Source: M3007 sp041392625
Lineage (GTDB): Bacteria; Bacteroidota; Bacteroidia; Chitinophagales; Saprospiraceae
Length of the DNA: 64,000 nucleotides
Reading direction: 5' to 3'
NCBI GenBank assembly: GCA_041392625.1
Contig: JAWKLR010000018.1
Location: 10,862-74,861, forward strand
Part shown: positions 8,583-16,700 of the stretch, in pieces
Layout: each line of letters starts with the position of its first letter
How positions within the stretch are numbered: the stretch's first letter is position 1
Notes under the pieces: generated by a model
What the model was told of the DNA's origin: nothing
Database searches by the model: none
What the model saw: only the letters and a program-made list of their open reading frames with translations
Translations under genes and position numbers: made by a program

Positions 8583-9818
8583 ATGGAAGATCTTTTAAAA
8601 AAATACAAAGAGAAGCCTGCGGAAGTCGTGTTTGAATGGCATGATGCCGAAACAGATGCCGAAGGCTGGATTGTAATTAATTCACTCAGAAACGGAGCCG
8701 CAGGTGGCGGAACCCGGATGCGCAAAGGACTGTCGCGCTCGGAGGTTACCTCTCTTGCAAAGGTGATGGAAATTAAATTCAGCGTGGCCGGACCACCCAT
8801 CGGCGGAGCCAAAAGCGGAATTAATTTTGATCCAAACGATCCACGCAGGCACGGCGTACTTACCCGTTGGTACAAAGCGGCATTGCCAATCCTGAAACAC
8901 TATTACGGAACGGGTGGTGACCTGAACGTGGATGAACTCAAAGACGTAATTCCAATCACGGAAGACCTCGGCCTCTGGCACCCACAGGAAGGCATTGTGA
9001 AAGGCCACGTCAAACCCAATGAAGGCCAACAGATCAATCTGATCGGTCAATTGCGGTATGGCTGTACCAAAATCGTGGAAGACCCGGAATACCTGCCGGA
9101 AGGAGGACAAGACCGGTATGCCGTTGCTGACCTCATCACCGGATACGGTGTAGCCGAATCTGTACGCCATTTTTACAAACTTTACCACAACCGCAACCTG
9201 GAAGGCAAAACAGCCATCATCCAGGGCTGGGGCAACGTGGCTTCTGCTGCTGCATGCTATCTGGCAAAAGAAGGTGTAAAAGTAATTGGTATCATCGACC
9301 GCGATGGCGGTATCCTGGCTCCACACGGCCTTTCACTGGGCGAGGTGAAGCAATTATTTATAGAAAAAGACGGAAATAAACTTTCAAGCTCGCACGTACT
9401 GCCTTTTGACGAAGTAAACGCCAAAATCTGGTCGATGGGAGCCGATATTTTTATCCCCGGGGCCGCATCCAAACTCATTACGCGTGAGCAGGTGGATCAC
9501 ATGCTGGACGGAGGGTTGGAATTAATTTCCTGTGGCGCAAACGTACCGTTTGTTGACGACGACGTGTTTTTTGGCCCTACAGCAGTGTATACCGATGAAA
9601 AAACAGGAATTATCCCGGATTTCATCGCAAATTGCGGAATGGCCAGAGTTTTTGCGTACCTTATGCAGGAAGATGTGGAAATGACAGACCAGGCAATCTT
9701 CTCTGATACGTCCAACACAATCTACAATGCAATGGAAGAGGTAGTAAAAATAAGCCCGGAACCGGTAAAAATCTCGTCCAATGCCCTATATTTGGCCCTT
9801 AGAAAACTGGGCAATTGA
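8583..9818 (+). CDS. Glu/Leu/Phe/Val dehydrogenase
   Basis: A 411-residue cytosolic NAD(P)-dependent oxidative deaminase family member. Seen: GAAGGGTRMRKGLS and PPIGGAKSGINFDP (substrate/catalytic Lys loop), GTGGDLNVDE (catalytic Asp region), and AIIQGWGNVASAAACYLAKEG, a GxGxxA-type Rossmann nucleotide-binding turn. The family cannot be resolved to glutamate or leucine from sequence alone. An upstream TTG would add 48 residues that do not resemble the family; ATG at 8583 gives the normal N-terminus. It stands alone; a -7 element and an unrelated ompA promoter flank it. Confidence 0.88.
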   Translation: MEDLLKKYKEKPAEVVFEWHDAETDAEGWIVINSLRNGAAGGGTRMRKGLSRSEVTSLAKVMEIKFSVAGPPIGGAKSGINFDPNDPRRHGVLTRWYKAALPILKHYYGTGGDLNVDELKDVIPITEDLGLWHPQEGIVKGHVKPNEGQQINLIGQLRYGCTKIVEDPEYLPEGGQDRYAVADLITGYGVAESVRHFYKLYHNRNLEGKTAIIQGWGNVASAAACYLAKEGVKVIGIIDRDGGILAPHGLSLGEVKQLFIEKDGNKLSSSHVLPFDEVNAKIWSMGADIFIPGAASKLITREQVDHMLDGGLELISCGANVPFVDDDVFFGPTAVYTDEKTGIIPDFIANCGMARVFAYLMQEDVEMTDQAIFSDTSNTIYNAMEEVVKISPEPVKISSNALYLALRKLGN

Positions 9819-9860
9819 TAAAATTAATTGTTCTAGAACGTAAATATTGTCAAATCCTGC

Positions 9861-9868
9861 TATTTTTG
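9861..9868 (+). promoter_or_regulatory. -7 element (TATTTTTG) for the OmpA gene
   Basis: TAnnTTTG consensus located 8 bases before a leader hairpin and 75 bases before the start codon. No good -33 box was found at 19-21 bases upstream. Confidence 0.4.
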
Positions 9869-9876
9869 CAGGTATC

Positions 9877-9896
9877 ATGAGGTATGAGTACCTCAT
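9877..9896 (+). promoter_or_regulatory. 5' leader hairpin of the OmpA mRNA
   Basis: Perfect 8-bp arms ATGAGGTA / TACCTCAT with loop TGAG, placed at the predicted 5' end of the transcript. Such a hairpin can protect an abundant porin mRNA from decay; that role is inferred. Confidence 0.45.
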
Positions 9897-9942
9897 AAGT
9901 ATTGCATCCATTTATTCATTTCTTCTCTAAAGTAGTGACCCT

Positions 9943-11343
9943 ATGTCAATGAGAAAATTAACACTATCCATTCTATTCGCATTTGTAACACTGGGCTTGT
10001 TCGCTCAGGATGCACCTGCATTCCGCTCTTTCACTAAGAAAGACAAAACTGAACTCGGTCTTGACTTGGGCTTACCGATGGTAATGGGCGATCTCGACCA
10101 GAACATCGGCTTTGGCGGAGGCCTTCACGTTCGCAAAGCACTTGATCACGTATTCTCTGTACGTATCAATGGTTTGTATGCTCAAACAAGCAATGAAACT
10201 GCTCCAGACAAATCTGAAATCACCAGCCTTTCTGGTGGTGGCCAGTTTGTTGTAGCATTGAACAACTTGCGTTATGACAAGCCAAACCGCAAAATTCTTT
10301 TGAATGTATTTGCTGGCCTTGGCGGTCAAAGTGCAACTGTTGACCTCAACGGTACAGAAGCATTCAAAGAATCTTTCGCGTACTTTGATTACGGTGCAGG
10401 CCTTGCGTTCCGCGTAAGCCCTAAATTCAACATCGGACTCGAGTACACTGTTTTGTCTCCATTGGGTGGAGCGAATTTTGATATGCTTGACGCTACTGAA
10501 GCGGGCAAATCAAAAGACAACCTGCACTTCCCTCACCTCAGCCTGAACTTCAACCTGGGTGCTGACGATCGCACTGAGCCATTGTACTGGATGAGCAGCC
10601 TCAACGAGGTTAGCAGCGCCATCTCTGCTCTGGAAGCACGTCCAATCTACGACCCAACTGATACTGACGGCGACGGCATCATCGACGCAATCGATGATGA
10701 GGACAACAGCCCAGCTGGTGCTAAAGTTGACACTCGTGGTGTAACGTTGGACAGCGACGGTGACAAGGTTCCTGATTACAAGGACAAAGAGCCACACTCT
10801 CCTCCAGGCTATGCTGTTGACGGTGACGGTGTAGCTCAGGTTCCAAAGCCAAACTGGACAACTGAAGCTGACGTTAATCGCATCGTTGATGCGAAACTGG
10901 CTAACTTCAAAGTTCCTCAAACCGGCGTTACCAACTGGTTCCTTCCAATGGTTAACTTCGGCTTGAACAACTACACTGTGAAGCGTAGCGAGTACGAAAA
11001 AATGTACCAGATTGCTCAGGTTATCAAGAGCAACAAAGACCTGAAATTCGTTGTTAGCGGAAACGCTGACCGTTCAGGTGGTGAAGAGTACAACAGCATG
11101 TTGTCTTACAACCGTGCAAAAGCAGCGATCGAGTTCCTCGTAGCTCAGCACGATGTTTCTCGCGACCAGTTGGTATTGAACTTCTCTGGTGAAGGTAACC
11201 CAGTTATCGACACCAACGGAGCAAACTACACCAACCGCCGCGTTGAATTCCGCGTTGCTACTGATGGCGACAAAGAAATGGCTCGTCCAGAAGGCGAAGA
11301 CGCTGGTACTGGCAAATTTGAAGGAAACAAATCTGGCTACTAA
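9943..11343 (+). CDS. OmpA family outer-membrane protein with calcium-binding-like repeats
   Basis: A 466-residue protein. Signal peptide ends GLFAQ (residue 22); residues about 30-205 form an eight-strand-type barrel; 235-280 are Asp-rich thrombospondin type 3-like repeats (DTDGDGIIDAIDDED, LDSDGDKVPDYKDKE); 325-450 is the OmpA C-terminal peptidoglycan-binding domain with SGNADRSGGEEYNSMLSYNR and NRRVEFRV. It probably tethers the outer membrane to the cell wall. Codons are strongly biased as in gldJ and the leader has a stabilising hairpin, both suggesting a major envelope protein. ATG at 9949 is an alternative start. Confidence 0.9.
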   Translation: MSMRKLTLSILFAFVTLGLFAQDAPAFRSFTKKDKTELGLDLGLPMVMGDLDQNIGFGGGLHVRKALDHVFSVRINGLYAQTSNETAPDKSEITSLSGGGQFVVALNNLRYDKPNRKILLNVFAGLGGQSATVDLNGTEAFKESFAYFDYGAGLAFRVSPKFNIGLEYTVLSPLGGANFDMLDATEAGKSKDNLHFPHLSLNFNLGADDRTEPLYWMSSLNEVSSAISALEARPIYDPTDTDGDGIIDAIDDEDNSPAGAKVDTRGVTLDSDGDKVPDYKDKEPHSPPGYAVDGDGVAQVPKPNWTTEADVNRIVDAKLANFKVPQTGVTNWFLPMVNFGLNNYTVKRSEYEKMYQIAQVIKSNKDLKFVVSGNADRSGGEEYNSMLSYNRAKAAIEFLVAQHDVSRDQLVLNFSGEGNPVIDTNGANYTNRRVEFRVATDGDKEMARPEGEDAGTGKFEGNKSGY

Positions 11344-11373
11344 TTCCAGCCTGATTTAGTCCAATAAATCTGA

Positions 11374-11408
11374 AATCCCCCGCTCACTCTTCGAGCGGGG
11401 GATTTTTT
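11374..11408 (+). terminator. Intrinsic terminator after the OmpA gene
   Basis: Eleven-base stem ATCCCCCGCTC / GAGCGGGGGAT, short loop, then T7. The next gene's ATG starts 2 bases later. Confidence 0.9.
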
Positions 11409-11409
11409 T

Positions 11410-12414
11410 ATGGAAATGAATAAACCCGGTCTTGTTTTTAAAAATCTCATCCAACCAGCAGCCTTCTTGCTGCTGGCATTTTTGCTATGGTACCTGCTCA
11501 CCCAAAAAGCAGAATTGCCTTTGGCCTGGGAGCATTTTTGGAGCGAGCGACACAGCAGAGCCCACGAGTTACTGGCCTTGGCCCTGCTCCTGATGCCCTT
11601 AAATTGGCTGGCTGAATCGGAAAAATGGCGCGGATTGCTTTTGCCCTACTATCACTTTGGTCGATTTCAATCCATCAAGGCAGTTTGCGCCGGCGTATAC
11701 CTATCCTTGTTTACCCCCAACCGAATCGGGGAGTACGGTGGGCGCGTTTTATTCCTTCCCGCAGAACATCGCTGGAAATCGGTTTTTGCCACCCTGGCGG
11801 GCACCCTGGCCCAATGGATTTACATTTTAAGCCTGGGCCTGGTAGGCATGGCTAAACATCTGCGACACATCCAGTCTATTGATGACACCTTATATTTAGG
11901 CATGCTGGTATTGGCAGCCGCAACCGCCTTGATCTTGTCTTGGGCATATTTCAATATGAAGTCTTGGACGGGTCTCACAAGAAAACTCCCTTTTCAGCAT
12001 TATATCAAACGTTTTGTTAAAGAAATTGAGGTTTTAAGCCGGTTTTCTATCCGGGATTTGAGAAAAACACTTGCCTGGGCAGGGCTTCGTTTTGTCATTT
12101 ATGCCACCCAATACGTATTGGTTTTGTACTATTTCAAACTTGACATCCCCGTTTTTGAGGCCTTCTATGGGGTGTTTGCGCTGTTTTTAGTCCAAACCAG
12201 CATACCATTGCCCCCTATCAGCGGCTTACTTGCCAGGGGAAATCTTGCCCTGATTATCTGGGGCAGTTACGGCCTGGACCCAATTTCCTGCCTCTCTGCC
12301 AGCTTTTTGCTTTGGATAATAAACTTGATTTTGCCCTCGTTATTTGGTATATTGGTACTCAAAAGCGTTCCTGAGCGCTTTTTTATACAAAAACGAAATG
12401 ACGCAAATACCTGA
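11410..12414 (+). CDS. Lysylphosphatidylglycerol synthase TM-domain-like (UPF0104/YbhN-type) membrane protein
   Basis: A 334-residue integral inner-membrane protein with about 8 hydrophobic spans (first at 13-30, others through 320). The motif LFTPNRIGEYGGRVLFL after the third span is the conserved signature of the UPF0104/flippase-like family related to the MprF membrane domain. Family members are proposed to move lipids or polyprenyl-linked glycans across the membrane; the substrate here is unknown. The ATG at 11410 lies directly after the terminator T-run, so its own promoter must overlap that region or transcription must read through; ATG at 11416 is an alternative. Confidence 0.78.
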   Translation: MEMNKPGLVFKNLIQPAAFLLLAFLLWYLLTQKAELPLAWEHFWSERHSRAHELLALALLLMPLNWLAESEKWRGLLLPYYHFGRFQSIKAVCAGVYLSLFTPNRIGEYGGRVLFLPAEHRWKSVFATLAGTLAQWIYILSLGLVGMAKHLRHIQSIDDTLYLGMLVLAAATALILSWAYFNMKSWTGLTRKLPFQHYIKRFVKEIEVLSRFSIRDLRKTLAWAGLRFVIYATQYVLVLYYFKLDIPVFEAFYGVFALFLVQTSIPLPPISGLLARGNLALIIWGSYGLDPISCLSASFLLWIINLILPSLFGILVLKSVPERFFIQKRNDANT

Positions 12415-12526
12415 TCATAATTTGAATCTGCTCTTCGACATACGCAGGCATGCCTCCGAAACAAAATTCATTTTGTATCGTTTGATATGCAGTCAACCAA
12501 AAATTAAAACGCCCTAACCACTGACT

Positions 12527-13387
12527 ATGCGCATACTGAGAAAAACCAGCCCACTCCTTTGCTTGCTCCTCATGGCATTTACCACCATGCCGAGCCAGCA
12601 AATGCCCTCGCAAGAGCTTCCGATATTCCGGTGCAGGACAGCACCGAAGTAGATGGGCTTGGTTTTCCCAGCCAGGCGAGGTCATTACCTATAAAATCTA
12701 TTACAACTGGAATTTTGTTCGCTTGCAGCCGGCGAGGTAAATCCTCTTAAAGTGTTCGATTCCGGCAACATGTATCACTACCAGGCCCGGGGAAAAACTT
12801 ACAGCTCCTACGAATGGTTCTTTCAGGTTCAGGATAGCTACAACTCCTGGGTAAGCAAGTCCACCTTGCTTCCTTCCTATTCAGAGCGGGAAGTAAATGA
12901 AGGAGATTACCATATTTTTGAAAAAATCAGATTCAAGCAAAAAGGGAAAAAAGCCATTGTCTGGCGGTCTTCCAAACGCGGAGAAGAAGAAACACAAACC
13001 GAGCACCCAACTACTACCGAGGTGCACGACGTGCTTTCTACCCTGTACTACCTCCGCGGAATTGATTTTGAAAAACGAGGCGTTGGCTCTACCGAACCAT
13101 TTACCATTTTTATGGATAAGGAGGAATACCCTCTGACCATCAAATATGTGGGCAAAGAAGCCAATAAAAAAATACACGGCATGGGTAAATACAACACCAT
13201 GAAGTTTGAGCCCACCGTAATCGCCGGAGAGGTATTTACGGAAGACGCCAAAATGCAGGTGTGGGTTTCTGATGATCAAAACCGGATTCCCGTTTTGATT
13301 GAATCGCCTGTCTCTGTTGGCTCTGTGAAAATGGTGCTTAAAAGCTACCGTGGCCTGAAGTATGACTTTAATGCGAAGGCTAAATAA
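12527..13387 (+). CDS. DUF3108-like secreted protein, reading frame broken near the N-terminus
   Basis: The intact part, 12752-13387, gives 211 residues with KVFDSGNMYHYQARGKT, YEWFFQVQDSYNSWV, and RIPVLIESPVSVGSVK, typical of the DUF3108 beta-sandwich family. The start at 12527 encodes a signal peptide (MRILRKTSPLLCLLLMAFTT) in the same frame, but the linking piece is spread over the other two frames: DIPVQDSTEVDG (frame of 12619), then PGEVITYKIYYNWNFV (frame of 12672), then LAAGEV onward. Three apparent 1-base losses, near 12605-12635, 12661-12671 and 12715-12724, would restore one protein. Sequencing error or recent decay are both possible. Function unknown. Confidence 0.7.
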
Positions 13388-13408
13388 AGCCTCTTGAAAT
13401 AAATATCA

Positions 13409-13445
13409 AACGCCCGATGGTAATCATTACCACCGGGCGTTTTTT
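13409..13445 (+). terminator. Intrinsic terminator after the DUF3108-like gene
   Basis: Sixteen-base stem (AACGCCCGATGGTAAT with ATTACCACCGGGCGTT, one mismatch) followed by a T-run. It also faces the 3' end of the tRNA on the opposite strand. Confidence 0.88.
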
Positions 13446-13446
13446 G

Positions 13447-13520
13447 TGGGCCCAACAGGACTTGAACCTGTGAACCTCTGATTATGAGTCAGACGCTCTA
13501 ACCAACTGAGCTATGGGCCC
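13447..13520 (-). tRNA. tRNA with CAT anticodon (elongator Met, or Ile2 after lysidine modification)
   Basis: Read on the minus strand it folds as a full cloverleaf of 74 bases: acceptor GGGCCCA / TGGGCCC, D-arm AGCTCAGTTGGTTAGAGC, anticodon stem TCTGA / TCAGA with loop CTCATAA, and T-arm ACAGGTTCAAGTCCTGT. The 3' CCA is not encoded. CAT could be tRNA-Met or the Ile2 isoacceptor; the sequence alone does not settle this. Confidence 0.93.
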
Positions 13521-13551
13521 CGGACGAATGCTTCGCCTCTTTTAAACGCTG

Positions 13552-13559
13552 CAAAGGTA
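13552..13559 (-). promoter_or_regulatory. -7 element (TACCTTTG) for the tRNA
   Basis: TAnnTTTG consensus on the minus strand 31 bases before the mature tRNA 5' end, a normal spacing for a short 5' leader. Confidence 0.5.
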
Positions 13560-13600
13560 AAATGAATTCCGAGATCGTGCAAAAAAAGTTCTTGGCGACC

Positions 13601-16069
13601 CTAGCCCTGCTTGTAAACCCGTTTTACCCGGTCGGCCACATTGGTGAACACCTCATAAGGAATGGTTTGCAGGGCATCTGCCAGTTCCTGGACCGAGTGG
13701 CCCGGACCAAATACCAGCACTTCGTCGCCTTCCTGCGCCTCGGGTATGTGGCTGATGTCGATCATGCTCATATCCATGCAAATATTTCCAATGGTTGGCG
13801 CTTTTTTCCCATGCACACGTACCGAAAATCGGCCATTGCCAGCCAGGCGCAAAAAGCCATCGGCATAGCCTATACCAATGGTGGCAACCCGGGTGCGTTT
13901 GCTTACCGGTCCATTTCGATTGTACCCTACGGTCTCACCTGCCTCCACTTCACGAATTTGACTGATCTGTGTTTTCAGAGCATTCACTGTCCGCAACTGG
14001 GATTGCAAACCACTGCCGTCCACTCCGTATAAGCCGATGCCCAAACGGACCATTTCAAAGTGGTATTCCGGAAAACGGACAATGCCTCCGGTATTGACCA
14101 AATGTCGGAAGGGTTTGTAGCCCAGGCCTTCTGTCAGCATCTGGTATTCCGACTGGAATCGGGCGGCCTGCGCATGCGTAAACCCATCGTGAACCGGGTT
14201 ATCACTGGCCGCTAAATGTGAAAATACAGAGGCGACTTTTAGGTTGGGATTTTCCGACAACACCTGCACCAACTCCGGGATATGCGTGGCCTCAAAGCCC
14301 AGTCGATGCATCCCGGTATCCAACTTGATATGGATGGGCATTTCTTTTTCACTATGTGCATACCGTGCCAATGCACGTAGTTGATCCAGTTTATAAATTT
14401 CAGGCTCCAGTTGATACCGGTACAGGGTGTCAAAACTGGAAGCATCCGCATTTAATACCAGCACGGGCAATTGAACACCTGCATGCCGGAGGGCAACACC
14501 TTCATCCGGATAGGCCACTCCGAAATAATCAACTTTGTGAAAAGCCAGTAGCCGGGCCAGTTCTGCCGGACCGCTTCCATAGGCTTCCGCCTTGATCATC
14601 ACCATCATTTGCGTCCCCTTGGAGAGGCGCTGGTGGTAGAGGTTGAGGTTGTGCACCAGGGCATCCAGGTCGACCTCCAGGACGGTTTGGTGGATCTTTT
14701 GTTCCAGGCGGGTAACCACCCGCTCAAAAGCAAATGGGCGGGCCCCTTTTACCAATATAAGCGCATCCTGAAAGGAATGTCGGGAAATATCAGCCAAAAA
14801 AGCATCCGTACTTGGGTAAAAATCCGACTGGATTGATGCGGGCAAATGCGCCTGCACTGCAGAAACGGAATCCCCGATTCCAATGATTTGTTCAACGCCA
14901 TGCGCCTCCAACAAGGCTGCAACCCGGGAATAAAGCTGTGCTTCCGGCTCACCACTTTGGAGAATATCTGAAAGGATGAGGATCACCGGGCGTTCCTGCG
15001 CCTGCTGCTGCGCAAACTGCAGGGCAATACGCAGACTGTCGATGTCGCTGTTGTAGCTGTCGTTCACCAGTGTGCAATTCCCGATGGCGTGTTTGAGTTC
15101 CAGGCGCATCTCAACGGGCTCCAGGCGGAAGACTCTGGATTGGATGGTTGCACTGTCGTACCCAAGATACAGCAGGAGAATGCAGGCGTGAATCCCATTT
15201 TCTATGGATGCATCATCTAAAAAAGGCAGTTCAATCCGGGCTGTATACCGACCGGAGAAGTGGAGCATGCTGTGGTGATCTTTTTCAAGTTGAACCTGGA
15301 TGGCCGCGTTCGTTCCGAACGACCAGGAAAGCAACTGACGCTCCGCATCAGATGCCGCCCAATGCTGAGCCTGAGTACGGATGGTCGAATAATCTACATT
15401 GCAGATCAGCACCTTGGAATGCTCGAATAAGCGCATTTTTTCGCGCACCTTTTCCTCTTCGGAAGCAAAGCCCTGCTGGTGGGCTGCACCAATGTTCGTA
15501 AAAATACCGATCTCGGGTCGGATCATTGCTTCGAGCCGCTCCATTTCTCCGGGCTCGGAGATGCCGGCTTCAAAAATTGCGAGTTCGTGGCGTGCATCCA
15601 TTTTCCAAACAGAAAGCGGGACACCCAATTGAGAGTTGTAGCTTTTGGGGCTTTTTACAAGGTATTTATCCGGATTGAGTAATTGCGCCAACCATTCTTT
15701 GATGACTGTTTTTCCATTGCTTCCCGTAATACCAATGACCGGATAGTGAAAATGCATCCGATGCCAGCCTGCCAACTTTTGGAGCGAAGCCAGGGTATCT
15801 TTTACCAAAATAAAATTGGCCTCCGGGAAGTGCTCCAGTCCTATTTTTTCACTTACCAGAAAATGGCGCACCCCGGCAGCATACACTTCGGCCAGGTGCC
15901 GGTGGGCATTGTGCCGTTTTCCGTGAATGGCAATAAAAAGTGCATGCTGGGTTTGGCTCAGTTTGCGGCTGTCTGTCAGCAGCGTTTCTATGCGTGCATC
16001 TGCTTGTTTACACTGTAGCCACTCAGCCTGAAGCACCTCGCGAATTTCTGAAATGGTATAGGGCGTCAT
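13601..16069 (-). CDS. alr: MurF-like ligase fused to alanine racemase
   Basis: An 822-residue fusion common in Bacteroidota. Residues about 1-450 are a Mur ligase (TDSRKLSQTQHALFIAI, ATP loop GITGSNGKTVIKEWL, NSQLGVPLSVW, LAIFEAGISEPGEME); 455-822 are a PLP-dependent alanine racemase (PLP Lys in VMIKAEAYGSG, base Tyr in VGYNRNGPVS, IGIGYADGF). It makes D-Ala for peptidoglycan. In the MurF half the canonical DAYNANP signature reads NDSYNSDIDSL, unlike the stand-alone murF at 5765, so its ligase activity may be altered. The start at 16069 has the expected N-terminus; the tRNA lies downstream. Confidence 0.92.
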   Translation of the reverse strand: MTPYTISEIREVLQAEWLQCKQADARIETLLTDSRKLSQTQHALFIAIHGKRHNAHRHLAEVYAAGVRHFLVSEKIGLEHFPEANFILVKDTLASLQKLAGWHRMHFHYPVIGITGSNGKTVIKEWLAQLLNPDKYLVKSPKSYNSQLGVPLSVWKMDARHELAIFEAGISEPGEMERLEAMIRPEIGIFTNIGAAHQQGFASEEEKVREKMRLFEHSKVLICNVDYSTIRTQAQHWAASDAERQLLSWSFGTNAAIQVQLEKDHHSMLHFSGRYTARIELPFLDDASIENGIHACILLLYLGYDSATIQSRVFRLEPVEMRLELKHAIGNCTLVNDSYNSDIDSLRIALQFAQQQAQERPVILILSDILQSGEPEAQLYSRVAALLEAHGVEQIIGIGDSVSAVQAHLPASIQSDFYPSTDAFLADISRHSFQDALILVKGARPFAFERVVTRLEQKIHQTVLEVDLDALVHNLNLYHQRLSKGTQMMVMIKAEAYGSGPAELARLLAFHKVDYFGVAYPDEGVALRHAGVQLPVLVLNADASSFDTLYRYQLEPEIYKLDQLRALARYAHSEKEMPIHIKLDTGMHRLGFEATHIPELVQVLSENPNLKVASVFSHLAASDNPVHDGFTHAQAARFQSEYQMLTEGLGYKPFRHLVNTGGIVRFPEYHFEMVRLGIGLYGVDGSGLQSQLRTVNALKTQISQIREVEAGETVGYNRNGPVSKRTRVATIGIGYADGFLRLAGNGRFSVRVHGKKAPTIGNICMDMSMIDISHIPEAQEGDEVLVFGPGHSVQELADALQTIPYEVFTNVADRVKRVYKQG

Positions 16070-16083
16070 ACCAAGTAAAGGTA

Positions 16084-16115
16084 TTGATTTGTTGTCATTC
16101 TGACGCGTATATTTG
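16084..16115 (+). promoter_or_regulatory. Promoter upstream of tsaE (TTG, 21-bp spacer, TATATTTG)
   Basis: -33 TTG at 16084-16086 and -7 TATATTTG at 16108-16115, close to the Bacteroidota consensus. The predicted start of transcription falls at about the GTG start codon, so the mRNA may be leaderless. Confidence 0.5.
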
Positions 16116-16120
16116 CAGTC

Positions 16121-16564
16121 GTGATACGGTATGAATTAAAAAGCCAGGAAGAATTGCCACAACTTTGTGAGCGCCTGGAGGCAGATTTGGAAGGCTGCAA
16201 GAAAGTCTTGTTGATTGGTGACCTGGGTGCAGGAAAAACCACCTTAGTCAATGCGTTTTGCAAACACCTTGGTGTAGAAACACCCGGAAACAGTCCCACC
16301 TTTTCGCTAATCAATCAATATGCCTACACCAGATCGGATGGAAATACACAGTTCATTCACCACATTGATCTGTATCGCCTGGATGATTTGGAAGAAGCCC
16401 TGGACATCGGCATCGAAGATTTGTTGGATGACGACTCTCTGTGCTTTATTGAATGGCCTCAACTGATTGAGCCCATTCTGCCTCCCAACTATGCCATTCT
16501 CCGCATTGAAGTGGATATGGAATCTGAAACGCGCCACATCCAGCTTGAAATTATTAATTCATAG
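16121..16564 (+). CDS. tsaE: tRNA threonylcarbamoyladenosine biosynthesis ATPase TsaE
   Basis: A 147-residue cytosolic P-loop ATPase that supports the TsaBD complex making t6A37 in ANN-decoding tRNAs. Walker A is LLIGDLGAGKTTLVNAFCK near residues 31-45; SPTFSLINQY, HHIDLYRL and CFIEWPQLIEP are the conserved TsaE motifs. Length is normal. The only plausible start is GTG at 16121; no in-frame ATG lies upstream or nearby. Alanine dehydrogenase follows on the same strand after about 135 bp. Confidence 0.92.
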   Translation: MIRYELKSQEELPQLCERLEADLEGCKKVLLIGDLGAGKTTLVNAFCKHLGVETPGNSPTFSLINQYAYTRSDGNTQFIHHIDLYRLDDLEEALDIGIEDLLDDDSLCFIEWPQLIEPILPPNYAILRIEVDMESETRHIQLEIINS

Positions 16565-16700
16565 GGATGTATGCCGCGGTTTATGTAAATTTGTAGGACC
16601 AGAGCCAAGGAGCTCTTTTGCCTATTTAATTAGAACGCATTCGGGGTTTTAGCGTATGACTATAATTGCAATCCCCGGATAAATTCTTAGTGTATTGTAT

